Source of the DNA: Phycisphaerae bacterium
GTDB taxonomy: Bacteria; Planctomycetota; Phycisphaerae; UBA1845
Direction: 5' to 3'
NCBI GenBank assembly: GCA_028289375.1
Contig: JANQQK010000036.1
Span: 1 to 63,681 of the forward strand
Length of the DNA stretch: 63,681 nt
Both the position numbers and the translations under genes were made by a program. Each line of letters begins with the position of its first letter. Within the stretch, counting starts at the first letter, position 1. The notes beneath the pieces were generated by a model that was not told the origin of the DNA, made no database searches, and saw nothing but the letters and a program-made list of their open reading frames with translations. Of this stretch, positions 45,635 through 53,945 are shown piece after piece.

Positions 45635-46141
45635 CTAAAACCGCAAACCGGAAGATTCCTTCTGTTCTGGCGAAGGCGCCGCACGCCCCGGCCTTCGAAG
45701 GAACTGATGCAGCGATCCACGCCGAGCCACCACTTCCTGCATGAAGGCCTCGTAATCCGTCTTCCGCCAGAGATCGATCCGGTACTGTGCGCCAACCACG
45801 TAAATCTCAGCCCCCAAATCAACCATTGACAACTGCCGCTCCGGGAGGACAACCCGTCCCTGGGAATCCATCTCGACACGGCTGGCTGATCCGAAGAACA
45901 TTTGCTCAAAATCGATGGCATCCGGTCCGGCGATTTCGTCGGTCCGCAGGGATGCCGCTTTGTCACAGAAGTAAGTCTCGGTGTAGATGGAGAGTGTGTT
46001 GCCCCGTTCGCCGGGGACGATAAAGAGAGACTTGCCATCGACTTCCGGATTGATGACGCCCCGCATCTGTGCGGGAATCTGCAATCGGTTCTTGCTGTCG
46101 ATGGTGCGAACATAAGCATCAGTAAATGGAACTCTGTTCAC
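45635..46141 (-). CDS. mraZ: Transcriptional regulator MraZ
   Basis: 168 residues. Two SpoVT/AbrB-like halves with the paired signature DSKNRLQIPAQMR and DSQGRVVLPERQL. Known members form ring-like oligomers that bind repeats upstream of mraZ and control the division cluster. GTG 46141 is chosen: the upstream open frame runs through the predicted promoter. A C-terminal extension of about 25 residues is rich in Arg and Pro. Confidence 0.9.
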   Translation of the reverse strand: MNRVPFTDAYVRTIDSKNRLQIPAQMRGVINPEVDGKSLFIVPGERGNTLSIYTETYFCDKAASLRTDEIAGPDAIDFEQMFFGSASRVEMDSQGRVVLPERQLSMVDLGAEIYVVGAQYRIDLWRKTDYEAFMQEVVARRGSLHQFLRRPGRAAPSPEQKESSGLRF

Positions 46142-46173
46142 GTCTGGGTTCTCGCCACCTGTCCCCCACTTCG

Positions 46174-46188
46174 TGGGAACGTGTGGGA
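46174..46188 (+). promoter_or_regulatory. Putative MraZ-binding repeats
   Basis: Two TGGGA repeats (46174-46178, 46184-46188) with a five-base spacer, so a 10-base period, lie between the mraZ promoter and its start. Known MraZ sites are TGGGN repeats with five-base spacers, usually three or more. Here only two are seen and they read on the strand opposite to the gene. Confidence 0.45.
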
Positions 46189-46216
46189 TTATGCCCCTCA
46201 GAGTCCCATAACGCAA
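46188..46216 (-). promoter_or_regulatory. Probable mraZ promoter
   Basis: On the minus strand TTGCGT (46211-46216) and CATAAT (46188-46193) are 17 bases apart, a good sigma-70-type promoter with five of six matches in the -10. It would start transcription near 46181, about 40 bases before the GTG of mraZ. Confidence 0.6.
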
Positions 46217-46548
46217 GACTTTTCTGGGTTTTTCTTCTCCACTTTGGCTGATCCCGCGCGCATACCCAGCCCTTGGGGTATGTCCATCTTGCCGCTACAA
46301 CCCATCGTACGCCCCCGGAAAATCCTGCTCACCCGGTGTAATTCACCCGGCCTGCACGTCCCGCTCAGATCATCCAGGCTCCGCCGAACCGATACCATCT
46401 GCCCAAACCCCCACCGCCGCCAGCGACCCAACGCCTTCGCGGCACGACGCAATGGATCCTGCTGGTTTCACCAGATTCACGTGGAATCACGGAATCCGTC
46501 TAGGTAGCATCAAGGTTGATCAAGCGGCCCGACGGAGGGAATGCGGAT
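46217..46548. other. Divergent upstream region
   Basis: About 330 bases between mraZ promoter and the lipoprotein gene. C/A-rich on the plus strand and without protein-like frames. It should hold the lipoprotein promoter; no clear one was found. GGAGGG at 46534-46539 is the likely ribosome site of the next gene. Confidence 0.4.
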
Positions 46549-47715
46549 TTGTTCCATGACACCGATTTCACAAAACGTACACCGACGCTGACCCTCGCGT
46601 GCCGGTTCATATTGACGTGCGGATTGGTCGTCGCGTTTGGCTGCCAGAACGTGGTCCTGACCGGCACGAACACCGATGAGGCTCCCCTCACCGACGAAGT
46701 CGTTTCGTCACAGGATCCACCGGCCGAATCGGACGCCCCCCGCGATGATCCAAACGTGATCATGCCGCCGCCGACTTCGGATGACGCCTCCGACATCCCA
46801 TCGGTTGACCTCAACCTCCCGGCATCCGAAGCGTTCTCACTCGACGTGGGCTTCAACGGCGACGGAAACTACCCAACCCAAGGCCAAGCGTGCCTCGACG
46901 AAATCGCGGGATATGGTGGATTCGGAACCGAACTCCTCGAATCGCTGGCCGATACGCCGATCAACGTCATCAACCAACCGAACGATACCGCCAATGCGAC
47001 CGTCTCCGGCGAAGTCGGCACGCAGCCACGTCCGGGCCAACCAATTACAATCACCACCGGCACGCTCACGGGAAACTATGGCTGCGACGACGCGCCCAAG
47101 GACTGGTGCGCCGCGTTCTTCCACGAACTTCAGCACGCCGATGATCTCTATCGCGGCAGACAATTCTCAGACGAAGCATTCGAAACCCGCGGCGTCCGCG
47201 CGGAGAACTGGCTCCTTGCGCAGAAAGGACTTTGCCAGCGCAACTGCTACGACAGTTCCGATCCGTCGGCTCCGCAATTCGCGCCCGATCACGACGTGCT
47301 CTGGGACAAGGGACCGGGTGAATGCAGACTCGCCCTGACCATCATCAACGAAACCCCAAACGACATCCTCGTCAGCGCACTGTCCAATCGCGTTCTGTGC
47401 GGCAACGAGAATCCGGACTTCCGCGCGGAATCCGAGTCACGATCCTGCACAACGCGCATTGATCGCCGGCCCAGCAACAATCCCTACGCCGTGCAGCTCA
47501 TCACCCTGATCGCCTACTACCCGTCCGGCAACCCGGAATTCATCTCGGGTGGACGCGTCGAGTGGTTCAACGAGGCAGGCGAGCGCGAGGCATGTGCAAA
47601 CGCGTTTTCAGAATTCTGCCAGATTGCGATGGGCACCAACGGTGAATTTCCCAATCCTGCAAAGGACCACTCGCGCACGATTCGCGTTCGCTACACACCG
47701 CCAAGCGGCGAATAG
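46549..47715 (+). CDS. Lipoprotein with HELQH metallopeptidase-like site
   Basis: 388 residues from TTG 46549 (GGAGGG nine bases upstream). Lipoprotein signal ending VVAFGC, then an acidic Pro/Asp/Ser linker. The middle has WCAAFFHELQHADDLYRG, which fits the HExxH zinc motif and its D/G context; many Cys residues follow (CQRNC, CGNEN, CTTR). It may be a surface zinc peptidase or a catalytically weak relative. A third zinc ligand could not be fixed. Confidence 0.7.
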   Translation: MFHDTDFTKRTPTLTLACRFILTCGLVVAFGCQNVVLTGTNTDEAPLTDEVVSSQDPPAESDAPRDDPNVIMPPPTSDDASDIPSVDLNLPASEAFSLDVGFNGDGNYPTQGQACLDEIAGYGGFGTELLESLADTPINVINQPNDTANATVSGEVGTQPRPGQPITITTGTLTGNYGCDDAPKDWCAAFFHELQHADDLYRGRQFSDEAFETRGVRAENWLLAQKGLCQRNCYDSSDPSAPQFAPDHDVLWDKGPGECRLALTIINETPNDILVSALSNRVLCGNENPDFRAESESRSCTTRIDRRPSNNPYAVQLITLIAYYPSGNPEFISGGRVEWFNEAGEREACANAFSEFCQIAMGTNGEFPNPAKDHSRTIRVRYTPPSGE

Positions 47716-47739
47716 CCAGACGCCGCATCCGGCATCGCA

Positions 47740-48837
47740 TCAGCCGTCCAGGCACTCATTGTACAGATCGCGGTAACGCGACACGCACGCATCCAGCGTG
47801 AAGTTGGCCAGGCAGTGTTCACGAGCAGCCTTCCCAAGTCGCTCGGCCATCCGACGATCAATCCTGAGGTCGTCCATCGCACCAGCCAACGCTTCCACGT
47901 CGCGCGGCGGAACAAGCAATCCAGTGCCACCATGTGTCACCACGTCGCGTGATCCCGGCACGTTGGTCGCCACGACCGGACGCGACACCACCATGGCTTC
48001 GAGCAGTGCGTTCGGCATGCCTTCTGTGTACGAAGGCAACACGAACACGTCGCAGTGTCGCAGGAAACCAGCCACGTTGGTCTGCCGCCCGAGAAGATGC
48101 ACATGCTCATCGAGCTGACGCACACGCACATCACGTTCGACGATGGGACGTTGCGGCCCGTCACCGATCAACACCAGTCGCCCCCCACGCTGCCTGCAAA
48201 TGTGCTCAAACGCAGCCACCAACTCATACAGTCCCTTGACCGGATCCATCCGCCCGACCCACATGAAGATCGGCCCATCGTTCGGAACACCGTAATCCGC
48301 GATGTTCACATCATCGGCTGCATCGAGCGCTGCGGCATCCACACCACCAAGCACACAGCGCAGTCGCGTGCGCGGCATGTGTGCATGTCGATGAAGATGC
48401 TCGACGACCGATGGCGAATTTCCGACGACGAACCGTCCCAACCGATGGGCCATCCCCCCCACCGTCAGATGCCACGTTCGTTCGATCTCAACCGTTTGAA
48501 TCTCGCAGATCAGCCGTCGCGGCGAAACGCCCACCAACGGACACGCCACACGACAAGCCATGTTCGCATGGAACAGCAGAGCATGAACCACGTCCGGATT
48601 GAATCGACGCAGATGCAACACGAGTTTCGCGATCGCGCGAACATCCCACGCCGCCGCCGCATTGCACGAAACGCACGGCACACCGGCGTCCTCGAGCATC
48701 CCGGCCACTTCCCCCAACGGCGCCAACGAGATGACCATCGGTTCCACCCCTGCCGCCCGCACGCGCGGTGCAACGCGGGACAGATGCAACGGCACGCCGC
48801 CGGTGTCCAGGTCTGTGATGACGTAAGCGAGACGCAA
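47740..48837 (-). CDS. GT4-family glycosyltransferase
   Basis: 365 residues of GT-B fold. N-terminal DLDTGGVPLHL and DVVHALLFHANMACRV; C-terminal donor domain with MWVGRMDPVKGLYELVAAF, VLIGDGPQR, the LPSYTEGMPNALLEAM E-x7-E motif and VATNVPGSRDVV. It should transfer an activated sugar to a surface glycan or lipid. The start is a TTG at 48837. Its acceptor is unknown. Confidence 0.88.
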   Translation of the reverse strand: MRLAYVITDLDTGGVPLHLSRVAPRVRAAGVEPMVISLAPLGEVAGMLEDAGVPCVSCNAAAAWDVRAIAKLVLHLRRFNPDVVHALLFHANMACRVACPLVGVSPRRLICEIQTVEIERTWHLTVGGMAHRLGRFVVGNSPSVVEHLHRHAHMPRTRLRCVLGGVDAAALDAADDVNIADYGVPNDGPIFMWVGRMDPVKGLYELVAAFEHICRQRGGRLVLIGDGPQRPIVERDVRVRQLDEHVHLLGRQTNVAGFLRHCDVFVLPSYTEGMPNALLEAMVVSRPVVATNVPGSRDVVTHGGTGLLVPPRDVEALAGAMDDLRIDRRMAERLGKAAREHCLANFTLDACVSRYRDLYNECLDG

Positions 48838-48890
48838 GGTGGGCTATCCGCCGGAAGCGTGAATGATCGTGGTCACCAAGATCCACCGCA

Positions 48891-49874
48891 TCAGTAATCG
48901 CGCCGTCCAAACTGGTACATCGCCAATAGCACGATCACCGCCTCGGAAAGCAGTGACGAGCCAATCGAGGTCAGCGGGTCAACGGGCGACACCTTCGACT
49001 CGAACTCCCTCGATTCCTCAAGATCGCGACGTTGCTGCTCGGGTGCGGAATCGGACACGGACAGGAGGAGATCGCTGAACAACGCCGCACCCACCCATTG
49101 GCCGGCGATCTCCGTGATGTCGGTGGTCTTGGGAACGAACCAACTCGCCGTGCGGAAGACGCGCTCCCATTTGCCCATCTCGTCCGATCGTTCGACAGGC
49201 TCACCATTCACCGTCATGCCGGGAGCCATGCGAAATGCCTCCAGCGTGTCCGCCGCCGCAGTGGGCGTCCAGATGACCATCCACGCGACCCCCGTCAACA
49301 ACAACGCCGTCAACGAACTTCGCGTCATCACACCGAACAACGCCGTGAATGCAAACAGGTAACTGAACAAGATGACAAGAAGCAGCACGAACCCCCAGTA
49401 ACCCCAAATCCAGACGTGCCAACGAATCCCCATCACGAGAAACGTCAGCCCGACAAACAACAGCGACTGCAGAAATACGAACGTCAACGCACCGATGTAC
49501 TTGCTCAAGAAGAGCTTCGATCGCGACATGGGTTTGGACAGCAACAGGTCGACCGTCCCCGACGTCATCAGACTGGGAAACACGCCGGCCGTCGTGATCA
49601 ACGCCACGATCACGCCAAGAAGGCCAAGATAGTAATCGGCGATGAACTTGACGACGATCGTACCGACGAAGCTGCTGAAGTCGGGGTTCGAAAGCGAGAA
49701 GCTTTCCGACTCGATCTTCCACGCGCCGAAGAGAATGTTGACGCCCTTCTCATCGAACGAGACGCACGCCATCGCCGCCGCCAGGACCACGGTCAGCACG
49801 ACCATGACCCAGAACATCATCCGGTCGATCGATTCGCGAAACGAATCCCAGATCAAAGACCATACCTGCGTCAC
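48891..49874 (-). CDS. ABC-2-type transporter permease
   Basis: 327 residues with about six transmembrane segments. PVDLLLSKPMSRSKLFLSKYIGA is the typical intracellular loop of ABC-2 permeases, also with FGVMTRSSLTALLLTG. A periplasmic loop and coiled segment lie before the last helix. GTG 49874 is supported by AGGAG nine bases upstream; the longer frame reaches into the ATPase gene. It pairs with the ATPase 19 bases upstream. Confidence 0.85.
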   Translation of the reverse strand: MTQVWSLIWDSFRESIDRMMFWVMVVLTVVLAAAMACVSFDEKGVNILFGAWKIESESFSLSNPDFSSFVGTIVVKFIADYYLGLLGVIVALITTAGVFPSLMTSGTVDLLLSKPMSRSKLFLSKYIGALTFVFLQSLLFVGLTFLVMGIRWHVWIWGYWGFVLLLVILFSYLFAFTALFGVMTRSSLTALLLTGVAWMVIWTPTAAADTLEAFRMAPGMTVNGEPVERSDEMGKWERVFRTASWFVPKTTDITEIAGQWVGAALFSDLLLSVSDSAPEQQRRDLEESREFESKVSPVDPLTSIGSSLLSEAVIVLLAMYQFGRRDY

Positions 49875-49893
49875 GACGGATAGCTCCTGATCA

Positions 49894-50886
49894 TCAAGAC
49901 ACCGGCCTCGCGGCGACAGGTGGCGTCTTTCCCGGTTCGACGGTTTTGAGTCCCCGCGCATCGGCCCCGAGTATCTGAACGAACACGTCTTCAAGACTGA
50001 AGCGATGCGGAACGACGGATTCAATCATGATGCCCTTGCCGCGCAACAGGTCGATCATGTTGTTGACCTTCTCACCGTCATGCTGCGTCATCACGATCAT
50101 CCCGTCACGAATCTCACCGCCCTGCTGCTCGACCTCGGCCGTCAACGCCGCAGCGTCCCCGTCAACCTTGATGTGACACTCGACCGAATGATCGGTCAGC
50201 TCTGTCAGCGTTCCCTGCCGCGCCACCAATCCCTGATTCAGTATCGCCACCCGATCGCACACCATTTCGATTTCGCTGAGAAGGTGCGAATTGAGGAAAA
50301 TGGTCTTGCCGGTCGATCGCAATTCGGTCAACAGCTCGCGAACATCGCGACGCCCGATCGGATCCAGACCGTCCGTCGGCTCGTCAAGAACCACCAACTC
50401 CGGGTCGTTCACGAGCGATTGCGCCAACCCCAGGCGACGCAACATACCCTTGGAGTACTTGCTGCACCTGACGTCATGCCAGCGATGACTGAGGCCGACA
50501 CGCTCCATCAGTTCGGGGATCACGCGGCGGCGATCCGACGCAGACACATCGGAGAGTTGGGCGTAATAGTCGAGCACCTGACGACCGGTCAGATAGTTGG
50601 GAAAACGTGTGACCTCCGGCAGGTAGCCCATCACCGACTTCTTGCCGAGGTGGCCAATGGGACGACCGAGAATCGTGCCCGCCACCGCGTCGGGACGCAC
50701 GACGGTCATCATGATCTTGACCAGCGTGCTCTTGCCCGCGCCGTTCGGACCAAGAAGCCCGAACACCTCGCCCTTGCGGACCTGAATGTTCACGCCGCGA
50801 AGCGCTTCGACCGATCGGCCATAAGACTTCTTCACGCCGATCAGATCGACAGCGAGGCTGGTGATTTCCGTGACGTGCGTCGTCAA
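49894..50886 (-). CDS. ABC transporter ATP-binding protein
   Basis: 330 residues. Walker A GPNGAGKST, Q-loop GYLPE, signature YSKGMLRRLGLAQ, Walker B LVVLDEPTDGLDP and switch NSHLLSE. A C-terminal domain of about 100 residues follows. It powers the permease encoded next, likely an exporter of lipid, protein or antibiotic. It overlaps miaA by four bases. Confidence 0.93.
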   Translation of the reverse strand: MTTHVTEITSLAVDLIGVKKSYGRSVEALRGVNIQVRKGEVFGLLGPNGAGKSTLVKIMMTVVRPDAVAGTILGRPIGHLGKKSVMGYLPEVTRFPNYLTGRQVLDYYAQLSDVSASDRRRVIPELMERVGLSHRWHDVRCSKYSKGMLRRLGLAQSLVNDPELVVLDEPTDGLDPIGRRDVRELLTELRSTGKTIFLNSHLLSEIEMVCDRVAILNQGLVARQGTLTELTDHSVECHIKVDGDAAALTAEVEQQGGEIRDGMIVMTQHDGEKVNNMIDLLRGKGIMIESVVPHRFSLEDVFVQILGADARGLKTVEPGKTPPVAARPVS

Positions 50887-51821
50887 AGCACACGATCCTC
50901 CATGATCCGGTTGGCCACGTCCGACGCGCGATCGTCCGGGCCTAGGTCAATCCAGGTGGCGTCGCGAAACCGCTTGAACCACGTTCGCTGCGACTTTGCA
51001 AATCGCCTCGTGGAGATTTTGATCTTTTCCACCGCATCTTCAAGCGACAATTTACCGCCCACATGCTCAACCAGCTCGGGATAACCCAACGCTTGCCGCG
51101 CCGAGGTGCTCCAACCGCGATCGTCGGCCAAGAGGCGCTTCACTTCATCCACCCAGCCCATCTCGATCAGACGTTTGACGCGCCTGTTGGTTCGGTGGTT
51201 CTGATCCTCGAGGGATCGCCGTAGTCCGATAAACCGGCATCGGTGTTTTGTCCGCTCCTGGTCCCATTGCGTCTGCAGGGTGGTGATTGGCTGCCCCGTC
51301 AGTTCATAAACCTCCAGTGCCCGTACGATTCTTCGTTGATCATTCGGGTGTATTCGTTCGGCGGCTTCAGCGTCGATGGCAGAAAGCTCGCGATGCAGCA
51401 CCGACAAACCCTCGTTTTCAGCCCTGCCGGCAAGTTTCGAACGAATATCAGCATTGGCAGATGGTCCTTCGAAAAGCCCTTCCGACAGCGATTTGATGTA
51501 CAACGCCGTCCCGCCGACGGCCACGATCCGTTTGCCACGCCCCTGAATGTCACGCCCCACCGTTTCCGCATTGCTGACGAATTGGGCCACCGAATATTCC
51601 GCCCAGGGATCGACGACATCGAAAAGATGATGCGGAACGCCCTGCCGCGCTTCGATGTCCGGTTTGGCGACGCCGATGTCCATGCCGCGGTAGACCTTCA
51701 TCGAGTCGGCGCTGAGGATTTCGCCGTTCACGCGCTTGGCCAGCTCCCGCCCGAGCGAACCTTTTCCGCAGCCGGTGCAGCCAATGATGAAGGTGATGTG
51801 GAGGGGCAGGTGATCGCTCAT
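50883..51821 (-). CDS. miaA: tRNA dimethylallyltransferase
   Basis: 312 residues. ILSADSMKVYRGMDIGVAKP, the PHHLFDVVDP block, LRRSLEDQNHRTNRRV and the C-terminal KSQRTWFKRF helix mark MiaA, which prenylates A37 of UNN-reading tRNAs. Its P-loop is unusual: GCTGCGKGS instead of GPTASGKS/T, with Gly directly after the Lys as in adenylate kinases. Start ATG 51821 is favoured. Confidence 0.92.
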   Translation of the reverse strand: MSDHLPLHITFIIGCTGCGKGSLGRELAKRVNGEILSADSMKVYRGMDIGVAKPDIEARQGVPHHLFDVVDPWAEYSVAQFVSNAETVGRDIQGRGKRIVAVGGTALYIKSLSEGLFEGPSANADIRSKLAGRAENEGLSVLHRELSAIDAEAAERIHPNDQRRIVRALEVYELTGQPITTLQTQWDQERTKHRCRFIGLRRSLEDQNHRTNRRVKRLIEMGWVDEVKRLLADDRGWSTSARQALGYPELVEHVGGKLSLEDAVEKIKISTRRFAKSQRTWFKRFRDATWIDLGPDDRASDVANRIMEDRVL

Positions 51822-51988
51822 TTCGGGGGCCAATGTGACACGGCAGACCGTAAGTCTCTTTTTTGCAGACGTTTAAGTCAATTCCCGACGCCCAGAGGCT
51901 GTCAAAACGACAGAATCCACAGGCCGTCCATGGCTGCACGCTACACGATAACCCCATTGAAATCAATCACTTACATCAATGCACAACT

Positions 51989-52005
51989 TTGGCACGCAGG
52001 TTGCC
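51989..52005 (+). promoter_or_regulatory. Sigma-54 promoter of hsp20
   Basis: TTGGCACGCAGGTTGCC matches the -24/-12 consensus with GG (51991-51992) and GC (52003-52004) exactly ten bases apart; of the consensus bases only two outer positions differ. It lies 63 bases before the hsp20 start, so transcription would start near 52016. Enhancer-binding activator sites were not resolved. Confidence 0.75.
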
Positions 52006-52067
52006 CCTATTCACGGTGTGCAATGAGGTTTGTCATCACGACAATGCAAGAAGAGGAGGTACTGACC

Positions 52068-52511
52068 ATGTTGCCGATCCTGAGAACATCACGTTTGGCT
52101 CGTCCGGTTCTGACACGCTGGGGTTTTGACCCGTTTGAGGACATTGAGCGCTTTGCGACACGGGCATTCGGCGAGGACGGCGTGATGCCGGTGCGCGTCG
52201 ATTTCCGCGAGGATGCGAACAGCTACTTCCTGGAGGTCGACGTGCCTGGTTTTGCCAAGGAAGACCTTGAAGTCACGCTGGAAGACGGTGTCCTGACCGT
52301 CAGTGGTGAGCGGAAGCACGAAGCGTTGCAGGAGGGTGAGAACATCCTGCATTCGGAGCGGCTGGTCGGGCGATTTTCGCGCGGTGTGCGGTTGCCTGAT
52401 CAGGTGAAAGACGATACCGTTTCGGCGGAGTTGAAAAACGGTGTGCTGACCGTTACAGTTTCCAAAGCTGATGAAGTTAAACCGCGTCGCATCGAAGTGA
52501 AAAGCAACTAG
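52068..52511 (+). CDS. Small heat-shock protein, Hsp20 family
   Basis: 147 residues. Alpha-crystallin domain about 40-135 (VRVDFREDANSYFLEVDVPGF, LEVTLEDGVLTVSGERK, ERLVGRFSRGVRLPD, AELKNGVLTVTVSKA) and short N- and C-terminal arms. ATP-independent holdase. ATG 52068 has AGAGGAGGT eight bases upstream. The gene has its own sigma-54 promoter and a strong terminator, so it is monocistronic. Confidence 0.95.
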   Translation: MLPILRTSRLARPVLTRWGFDPFEDIERFATRAFGEDGVMPVRVDFREDANSYFLEVDVPGFAKEDLEVTLEDGVLTVSGERKHEALQEGENILHSERLVGRFSRGVRLPDQVKDDTVSAELKNGVLTVTVSKADEVKPRRIEVKSN

Positions 52512-52538
52512 ATCTACATCCTGATGCGATGTCCCCAG

Positions 52539-52570
52539 GCCCGCGGTTCCCCCGACCGCGGGCTTTTTTT
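52539..52570 (+). terminator. Rho-independent terminator of hsp20
   Basis: Nine-base stem GCCCGCGGT/ACCGCGGGC (52539-52547, 52555-52563), seven-base loop, then seven T residues. Confidence 0.95.
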
Positions 52571-52680
52571 GTGCACGATTTCGGCGATTCGCCCATGCCG
52601 AGTCGACCCGGTATGATCCCAACATCGTTGATCCGCCTGGCGGGTCGTTTCCCCATACCCATGACGATTGGAACTCACCC

Positions 52681-53919
52681 ATGAATACCTTGACTGGACA
52701 GCATCGATCCTGGCTGCTTGCTTCATTGATTCTGACACTGCCACTGGTGGCGACGCCCTCGGTTTCGGCGGCAGACAAGGACGTCAACGGTCGGCTTGAA
52801 AAGGTGGGCACGTTCAATCTGTTGCGCGTCTGGGGAACGGCGGAGGAGATGGGGTTTGCGCATGGGGCGCTGGTGGGGCTGGGGTTTGTGCAGGACCTCG
52901 ATCGGCAATTGGCGGCGGACGGTTGGCCTGAGCCGAAGACCTACGAGCAAACCATCGAGAGGCTCGACCAGTTCATTGCGTTTCCCGAGACTGCGAAAGC
53001 AGAGTTGATGGGAATGTTGGCCGGCATCAAGAAGGCGGCTGGTGGGAAGATGCCGCGACTGACGTCACTGGACCGCGACTTTGGATATGGCGATTTGCTG
53101 TATCTGAACACCACCGATGCACTGCGGGCATTCGGGTGTTCGGGGTTTACCGCGTGGGGTGAGAAAACCGGTGACCTCGGCGTCGTGGCCACTCGCAACT
53201 TTGATTACCCCGCCACCAAGGAGCAGCTTGAGGGGCAGATCATTCTGGTGCGTCATCCCGATCAGGGTCATGCGTTCGCGACGATCACATTCCCATGTTA
53301 CATCGGCGCGTTCACCGGATTCAACGAACACGGCGTGGGCACGTTCATGCACGACGGAACGGGACCGCGTCACAGTTCGCCGCAAACCCGGTACACACCG
53401 GTGCCGGTAACGCTCGCGCAGATCCTGCAGCAATCGAAGCCAGCCGACGCTGCGCGCGTGGCCGAGAAGATGATTGGTCACACCGGCGTTTACCCGTTCA
53501 GTTACATGCTCCGCGTCGTCACGCCGACTTTGCGAACCAGAAACGCTGCCCCGGTGACGGTCTTTCGGTTCGATGCAGACGGTCTCAGCCGAAACCCGGT
53601 TGGCAGCACTTACTGCATCACGACCAATCACTATTTGAAGTCGGATGGCACGGCGGTTGAACAGGCCCACGAATGGTCGGTGCTGCGGTACAAGCGTATT
53701 TCGCGGCGGCTGAATACGACCGTGACCGCGGAGACGGCGTGGCAGGCGTTGGCCGAGGTCGTGGCCCAGGGAAGTTATCCGACGCTGCACTCGCTGGTGC
53801 TTTATCCCGACCAGAAGCGTTTGGACCTTGCGTATGGCACATGGAACGGGCAGATTCAACCCGCTGCGTCGCACTCGCCAACGTCGCTCACGTTTGAACG
53901 ATTGTTCAAAGCGGAATAG
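52681..53919 (+). CDS. C45-family autoproteolytic acyltransferase/hydrolase
   Basis: 412 residues. Signal peptide (to about VSAA). The putative N-terminal-nucleophile Cys is in FGCSGFTAWG, followed by VATRNFDYP, FPCYIGAFTGFNEHGVG, and C-terminal YCITTNHY; this pattern is that of the C45 family (isopenicillin acyltransferase relatives). Self-cleavage before the Cys would create the active enzyme. Exported; substrate unknown, probably an amide. Confidence 0.82.
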   Translation: MNTLTGQHRSWLLASLILTLPLVATPSVSAADKDVNGRLEKVGTFNLLRVWGTAEEMGFAHGALVGLGFVQDLDRQLAADGWPEPKTYEQTIERLDQFIAFPETAKAELMGMLAGIKKAAGGKMPRLTSLDRDFGYGDLLYLNTTDALRAFGCSGFTAWGEKTGDLGVVATRNFDYPATKEQLEGQIILVRHPDQGHAFATITFPCYIGAFTGFNEHGVGTFMHDGTGPRHSSPQTRYTPVPVTLAQILQQSKPADAARVAEKMIGHTGVYPFSYMLRVVTPTLRTRNAAPVTVFRFDADGLSRNPVGSTYCITTNHYLKSDGTAVEQAHEWSVLRYKRISRRLNTTVTAETAWQALAEVVAQGSYPTLHSLVLYPDQKRLDLAYGTWNGQIQPAASHSPTSLTFERLFKAE

Positions 53920-53945
53920 TTGATCTGCCGCGCTCAGGCCCGGAG

